Assembly: GCA_964587105.1 (NCBI GenBank)
Contig: CAZPKG010000002.1
Span: 186,001-250,000 of the forward strand
From: JABWCQ01 sp964587105
GTDB lineage: Bacteria > Electryoneota > RPQS01
Direction: 5' to 3'
Length of the DNA: 64,000 bases
Under the pieces are notes generated by a model. It was given only the letters and a program-made list of their open reading frames with translations. It made no database searches and was not told where the DNA came from. Numbering within the stretch: position 1 is the stretch's first letter; each line of letters starts with the position of its first letter. Below are positions 60,679 through 64,000 of the stretch, piece after piece. Made by a program: the position numbers and the translations under genes.

Positions 60679-62664
60679 ATGACTCGGTTTGCTCTCGTTC
60701 TTTTAATGTTCGTGGTGGTCAATTCAGCATTCTCAGCCTCGGCCTCCAAGCCGATGCAGAATGTCCGACCCATTGATGGCCGCGAACAGACAGCTTTTCA
60801 GAACATTCCAGATCCGTCTTCGTATGGTCCCCACCGCAATGCGTTAGACGAACTGGTCGGTACGGCATTTCAAGCCGGTACCACCTGGTATGATTACCAG
60901 CACAACGGCACGTCCGGCAAGATGATTAGTGTCGATGATCTTGGCTTCGTGCACGTAACATGGATGAACGGACTGAATGCTTCCGGATCGGAACGGCACG
61001 TGTATTACAACATCTGGGATCCGACCACAGAACAGTTCCTCATCCCGCAAGGTCAGATTGACGGTTCCACTCGCGCCGGCTATGTTAACGGAACGGTCAA
61101 ACCGAACGGTTTCTTTTTCCCGTCGTTCCATCAGGAACTTGTGACAAACGGGACGGCTCACACCGGCGTCGGCTTAGATCTTCTTGCACAAGCAGGAGCC
61201 TTCAGCGTCTTTGAACCCGCTTATCTTGAAGAGAACGGTGCTGAGTTGGAAATCATCTGGCCCAAAATCGACATGGACATCAATGGAAGATTACATGTTG
61301 TGTCAGTCGAGAATCCCGCCAGCGGCGCGGCCGGAGATCCGCAGCGCTTCTACTACTCGCGCGGAACACCGATCTTTGACGGCGACTTCGGAATTGAAAT
61401 CGCTTGGGACGCCGTAGCAGGTAGTGCGCAGCTCCGCGAAATGGATACGATTATGGTAATTGCACCGGACATTGCCTGCTCGCGTATCTCGAACCGCGTG
61501 GTCATTGCATGGTCAAAAAGCCGTGATGATCTAACTGGAGATCCGACTCAATACAACAACGACATCGTCTATTCGATTTCCGAGGACGGTGGCGAAAACT
61601 GGGCCCCCGAAGTGAACGTGACGCACTTCATTTATCCCGATGAAGACTGCGCTTCCGGCGACACGCTCGTCTGCGATGCGGACACCTTCCGCGCCTACAC
61701 CGATTGCTCCGTGATCTTTGACCAGGACGATGACATTCACATTGCCTTCATGACCACGCACTACTATTCTCTCGAAGGCACGATTTCACGTTATGCGTCT
61801 CAAGTTTGGCATTGGGGCAGTGATTCAGGTTATGTCTCGCCGATATTTGCCGTTGATGCGACATATGGCGATACCAACTGGGCAGCCGATATAGGTGATT
61901 GGCAGTATGTTCTACAGCGCCCGAATCTCGCGGTTGATCCAGTGACTGATGACATCTATTGCTGTTACGTGTTGGCTGACACGTCAAGCTTCTCAGAAAT
62001 CGGTATTCCGATGCAAGACGTCTGGGTGGCCAAGTCATGGGACGACGGCGTCGCGTGGACACAATCCGTTAACGTGACCAACACCAATCCCGGTCCGTTC
62101 ATGCCTCCGGGCAACAGTATGCACGAACGTGATGCGACATTGGCAGAAACAGTGACGGAGTACAACGGCGATCGTTTCCTGCATCTAAGCTATATTCTTG
62201 ATTTGGACGCCGGCGGCTCTGCAGGCAACAATCCAATCGGTGTGCCGACCTTGAATCCCGTTCACTATCAGCGCATCAACGTCAACGACATCCCTAATGA
62301 ACCGCTTGCCAACAACCAATGGCCTGTTTTTCACGTTGACTCAACGGATATGCCGCCGGTCGTAACCAGCGCGATCGGAGACCGCCCGACATTGCCGCAG
62401 CAATTTACGCTGTATCAGAATTATCCGAATCCGTTCAATCCGAGCACGACAATTCAATTTGACCTTGCGCAATCCGCGCGTGTAACTTTGAAGGTGTTCA
62501 ACGTGTTGGGCGAACAGGTTGCGACATTAATCAACAACGAGTCCTTAAATGCGGGTGTGCAAACCGTCGAGTTTGACGCCAGCAGCTTAGCATCAGGCGT
62601 GTATCTATATCAACTTGAAGCTCAAGGTATGATGCAGACTCGCAAGATGGTGCTGATGAAGTAA
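60679..62664 (+). CDS. Secreted sialidase-like propeller protein with sorting domain
   Basis: 661 aa from ATG 60679 (GGAGG upstream). Signal peptide MTRFALVLLMFVVVNSAFSASA. Residues ~60-560 show repeated beta-propeller-like strands (VDDLGFVHVTWMNG, IDMDINGRLHVVSVENP, DIVYSISEDGGENWAPEVNVTH, DVWVAKSWDDGVAWTQSVNVT), the last two being BNR/Asp-box-like (S-x-D-x-G-x-x-W). The final ~80 residues are a clear sorting domain (LYQNYPNPFNPSTTIQFDL ... KMVLMK). Extracellular; catalytic sialidase residues cannot be assigned. Confidence 0.85.
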   Translation: MTRFALVLLMFVVVNSAFSASASKPMQNVRPIDGREQTAFQNIPDPSSYGPHRNALDELVGTAFQAGTTWYDYQHNGTSGKMISVDDLGFVHVTWMNGLNASGSERHVYYNIWDPTTEQFLIPQGQIDGSTRAGYVNGTVKPNGFFFPSFHQELVTNGTAHTGVGLDLLAQAGAFSVFEPAYLEENGAELEIIWPKIDMDINGRLHVVSVENPASGAAGDPQRFYYSRGTPIFDGDFGIEIAWDAVAGSAQLREMDTIMVIAPDIACSRISNRVVIAWSKSRDDLTGDPTQYNNDIVYSISEDGGENWAPEVNVTHFIYPDEDCASGDTLVCDADTFRAYTDCSVIFDQDDDIHIAFMTTHYYSLEGTISRYASQVWHWGSDSGYVSPIFAVDATYGDTNWAADIGDWQYVLQRPNLAVDPVTDDIYCCYVLADTSSFSEIGIPMQDVWVAKSWDDGVAWTQSVNVTNTNPGPFMPPGNSMHERDATLAETVTEYNGDRFLHLSYILDLDAGGSAGNNPIGVPTLNPVHYQRINVNDIPNEPLANNQWPVFHVDSTDMPPVVTSAIGDRPTLPQQFTLYQNYPNPFNPSTTIQFDLAQSARVTLKVFNVLGEQVATLINNESLNAGVQTVEFDASSLASGVYLYQLEAQGMMQTRKMVLMK

Positions 62665-62791
62665 TTCCCAAGCAGGGAGCAGGCGCCCATAATCTCCGGG
62701 CGCCGACAGTGAGGCCCGTGCCGCGGTCCTCAAACATAGAGCGTGTGAGTGCGCAAGCAGGTGTCGTAGCGTCACACGCGTTTGTTGAAAT

Positions 62792-62828
62792 AGGCGAGGT
62801 CCAGCGGTGGCCTCGCCTGTTTTATTTC
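62792..62828 (+). terminator. Intrinsic terminator
   Basis: AGGCGAGG / CCTCGCCT with 11-nt loop, then GTTTTATTT. Ends the 60679 gene. Confidence 0.82.
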
Positions 62829-62919
62829 TCGGCTGACCCACGGGCAAAAATCATCCACTGAATTATTTAATTCTTTTCCAGACTTTCACACGCATTTGAT
62901 GCAATTGCGTGTGCGCGGG

Positions 62920-62946
62920 TCAAGTTTGGTAATTAAAAGACGATAG
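62920..62946 (+). promoter_or_regulatory. Sigma-28 (FliA)-type promoter
   Basis: TCAAGTTT - 11 nt - GACGATAG, against the known TAAAGTTT - N11 - GCCGATAA. 13 of 16 positions match and the spacing is exact. Upstream of a chemotaxis receptor, the classic target class. Confidence 0.72.
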
Positions 62947-62985
62947 CTCAAATGTGTCACAATTCGACGCGCCAATAAGTTAAGT

Positions 62986-63027
62986 AAATCGGGCGAGATC
63001 CGTGGGGGGCCTCGTCCGATTTTTTTT
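62986..63027 (+). terminator. Intrinsic terminator or attenuator between promoter and MCP gene
   Basis: AAATCGGGCGAG / CTCGTCCGATTT (one G-T) followed by a run of eight T. It lies ~35 nt after the predicted sigma-28 start, before the MCP start codon. Confidence 0.85.
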
Positions 63028-63218
63028 GAGTTTGCGCTTCAAAGGCATTGATTGCACAGATTAAGAAGCAATCACACCCCGATTTACAAAAATTGAATGA
63101 ACAGCAATAGTGACCTGCATTGTAGGCATACCAATTGCAAACTAGTTTAAGCACAACTTGGGAAGCGCAAACCGAGTCGGTTGCTAAACCGGCCGAATAA
63201 CAAAGGGGTAGGGAATTT

Positions 63219-64000
63219 ATGTTCGCAAATATGTCATTACGTACAAAGTTAATGGGGTCCTTCTCACTATCCGCGTTCATATTAGCGGTAGTAGCATGGG
63301 TAGGATACAGCGGCGTAGTCGAAGTAGCCACAGGGCTTGATGAAGTGGCCGAAGTTCGTAGCCCGAGTATGCACGGCCTCCAAAACATGGAAGCGGGCAC
63401 GATTCGAGTTCGAATGAACAACCTCATGGTCATGAATCCGGATATCTCAAAAGAAGATCGCACGGAGTATCCGGGTCTCATCGCCAAAGCTTTCGAGCAG
63501 ATCGATAGAGGACGTAAAGAGTACGAGCCTCTCCCGCAAACAGATGAAGAGGCCGCGCTATGGCGGCAATACGATGGGTACTGGGTGGAATGGAAGTCGG
63601 AGTTTGATCGGCTTTACTCACTCGGCATTGAATCTCTTCGTGAAGAAGATCCCGATAAGCTTGCCGAAATCTACGACGAGATGGCGGCAGTCTCGTCAGG
63701 CAAATTGAAAACAAAATTCCGTGAGTCTGTCGCCAAGTTGCAGGAAGTGATTAATCTCAACGAAAAACTCGCCAAAGAATCCATGTATGCCGCAGAAGCG
63801 CACGCATCTTCGGCCAAAACAATGTCACTATCATTTGCAATAATTGGTATTCTTGCTTCCCTCAGTTTAGGTTTCTTCTTATCTCTGAACATAACCCGTA
63901 AACTCAATCGGATCGTCAACGAAGCAACTGAAGGCGCCAACCAGATCGCCGCCGCAGCGGGTCAGGTATCCATGGCTTCACAAGGAGTTGCACAGGGTTC
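63219..64000 (+). CDS. Methyl-accepting chemotaxis protein, 5' part only
   Basis: Partial, ~260 residues, continuing past the right edge. Start ATG 63219 after GGGGTAGGG. Residues: N-terminal membrane helix ~12-32 (LMGSFSLSAFILAVVAWVGYSGV), periplasmic four-helix-bundle sensor ~35-205 (4HB_MCP type: LDEVAEVRSPSMHGLQNMEAGTIRVRMNNLMVMNP), second membrane helix ~208-228 (AIIGILASLSLGFFLSL), start of HAMP and signalling coil (NITRKLNRIVNEATEGANQIAAAAGQVSMASQ). Senses a small ligand or redox state; implies the organism is motile. Confidence 0.92.
   Translation, partial: MFANMSLRTKLMGSFSLSAFILAVVAWVGYSGVVEVATGLDEVAEVRSPSMHGLQNMEAGTIRVRMNNLMVMNPDISKEDRTEYPGLIAKAFEQIDRGRKEYEPLPQTDEEAALWRQYDGYWVEWKSEFDRLYSLGIESLREEDPDKLAEIYDEMAAVSSGKLKTKFRESVAKLQEVINLNEKLAKESMYAAEAHASSAKTMSLSFAIIGILASLSLGFFLSLNITRKLNRIVNEATEGANQIAAAAGQVSMASQGVAQG

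Larger units (their letters stand above)
62665..63218. other. 554-bp intergenic region rich in structured RNA
   Basis: 3' part of the 60679 transcript: hairpin GGCGCCC/GGGCGCC (62682-62704), stem GCGTGTGA/TCACACGC (~62740-62780), terminator (62792-62828). Then hairpin CACACGCA/TGCGTGTG (~62887-62914), a sigma-28-type promoter, a second terminator and a ~190-nt leader of the chemotaxis gene with stems TGATTGC/GCAATCA (63049-63074) and AACCG/CGGTT (63170-63182). No protein gene. Confidence 0.6.

Noticed and set aside
63040..63075. Sigma-54 promoter before the MCP gene
   Set aside because: The GG and GC dinucleotides are 8 nt apart instead of the required 10.
63130..63218. Complete c-di-GMP-I riboswitch before the MCP gene
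   Set aside because: Only short fragments resemble it; the second stem and tetraloop receptor are missing and there is too little room before the ATG.
1..64000. tRNA or rRNA genes, prophage, integrase or insertion-sequence transposase
   Set aside because: None seen on either strand by eye; small tRNA genes could still be missed without a covariance search.

Overview
The window reads as a chromosomal segment of a Gram-negative bacterium. An LptD-type outer-membrane assembly protein, several lipoproteins and a chemotaxis receptor point that way. At least seven secreted proteins end in a roughly 80-residue C-terminal domain with the signature PNPFNP/YPNPFNP...G..VATL...G.Y....KLLLVK, the type-A sorting domain common in the FCB superphylum and neighbouring candidate phyla (Zixibacteria, KSB1, Electryoneota and similar). 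The phylum placement is inference; no rRNA gene is present to test it. GC content looks moderate by eye and codon use looks even. TGA is an ordinary stop here (HAD hydrolase, nnr and ssb all end in TGA), so there is no genome-wide recoding.

Layout. 1-5.1 kb: 5' part of a secreted gingipain-like (C25) peptidase, then a dnaG-hslV-hslU operon, with palindromic REP-like elements behind hslV and hslU. 5.1-8.1 kb: small hypothetical gene, LemA and TPM-domain membrane proteins, HAD hydrolase, acpS. 8.2-16.4 kb: secreted sorting-domain proteins, CPBP and DCC proteins, bifunctional NAD(P)HX repair enzyme, VanZ-like protein, ssb. 16.5-25 kb: the most unusual stretch, a run of secreted proteins. It includes four members of a family I do not recognise that carries an Asp/Asn-rich, probably Ca-binding loop, wrapped around two tandem UshA-like genes. 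Both of those genes are interrupted in frame by TGA in the same PCG-TGA motif, and each has a hairpin at the same distance downstream: a pair of selenoproteins. 25-31.4 kb: nucleoside salvage (udk, tdk, nupC, punA) with an inserted MntA/HepT toxin-antitoxin pair, a SulP transporter and an SNase lipoprotein. 31.4-31.8 kb: a 428-bp element with terminal inverted repeats made of four 7-bp units, carrying a frameshifted four-helix-bundle gene; its ends supply the C-terminus of PunA and the signal peptide of the next protein. 31.8-41.4 kb: propeller protein, lamin-tail protein, clpC, five-haem secreted cytochrome, CPBP protein, ribA. 41.5-54.9 kb: membrane glycosyltransferases, FAD oxidoreductase, RRM protein, and a minus-strand run: lipoprotein - ROK kinase - lipoprotein - GH57 - LptD - GT39. 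55-64 kb: ClpX-like ATPase without zinc finger, methyltransferase, rarA, two tandem Crp/Fnr regulators with a DUF2892 protein, a secreted propeller protein, and the start of a chemotaxis receptor behind a sigma-28-type promoter.

How it fits together. Housekeeping genes (replication, proteolysis, cofactor repair, nucleotide salvage) alternate with an extracellular programme of exported, sorted proteins. The selenoprotein cluster appears to belong to that extracytoplasmic programme: both proteins carry export signals, and the second sits 4 nt upstream of a member of the Ca-loop family. No selA, selB, selC or selD gene is visible here; finding them elsewhere in the genome is the key test.
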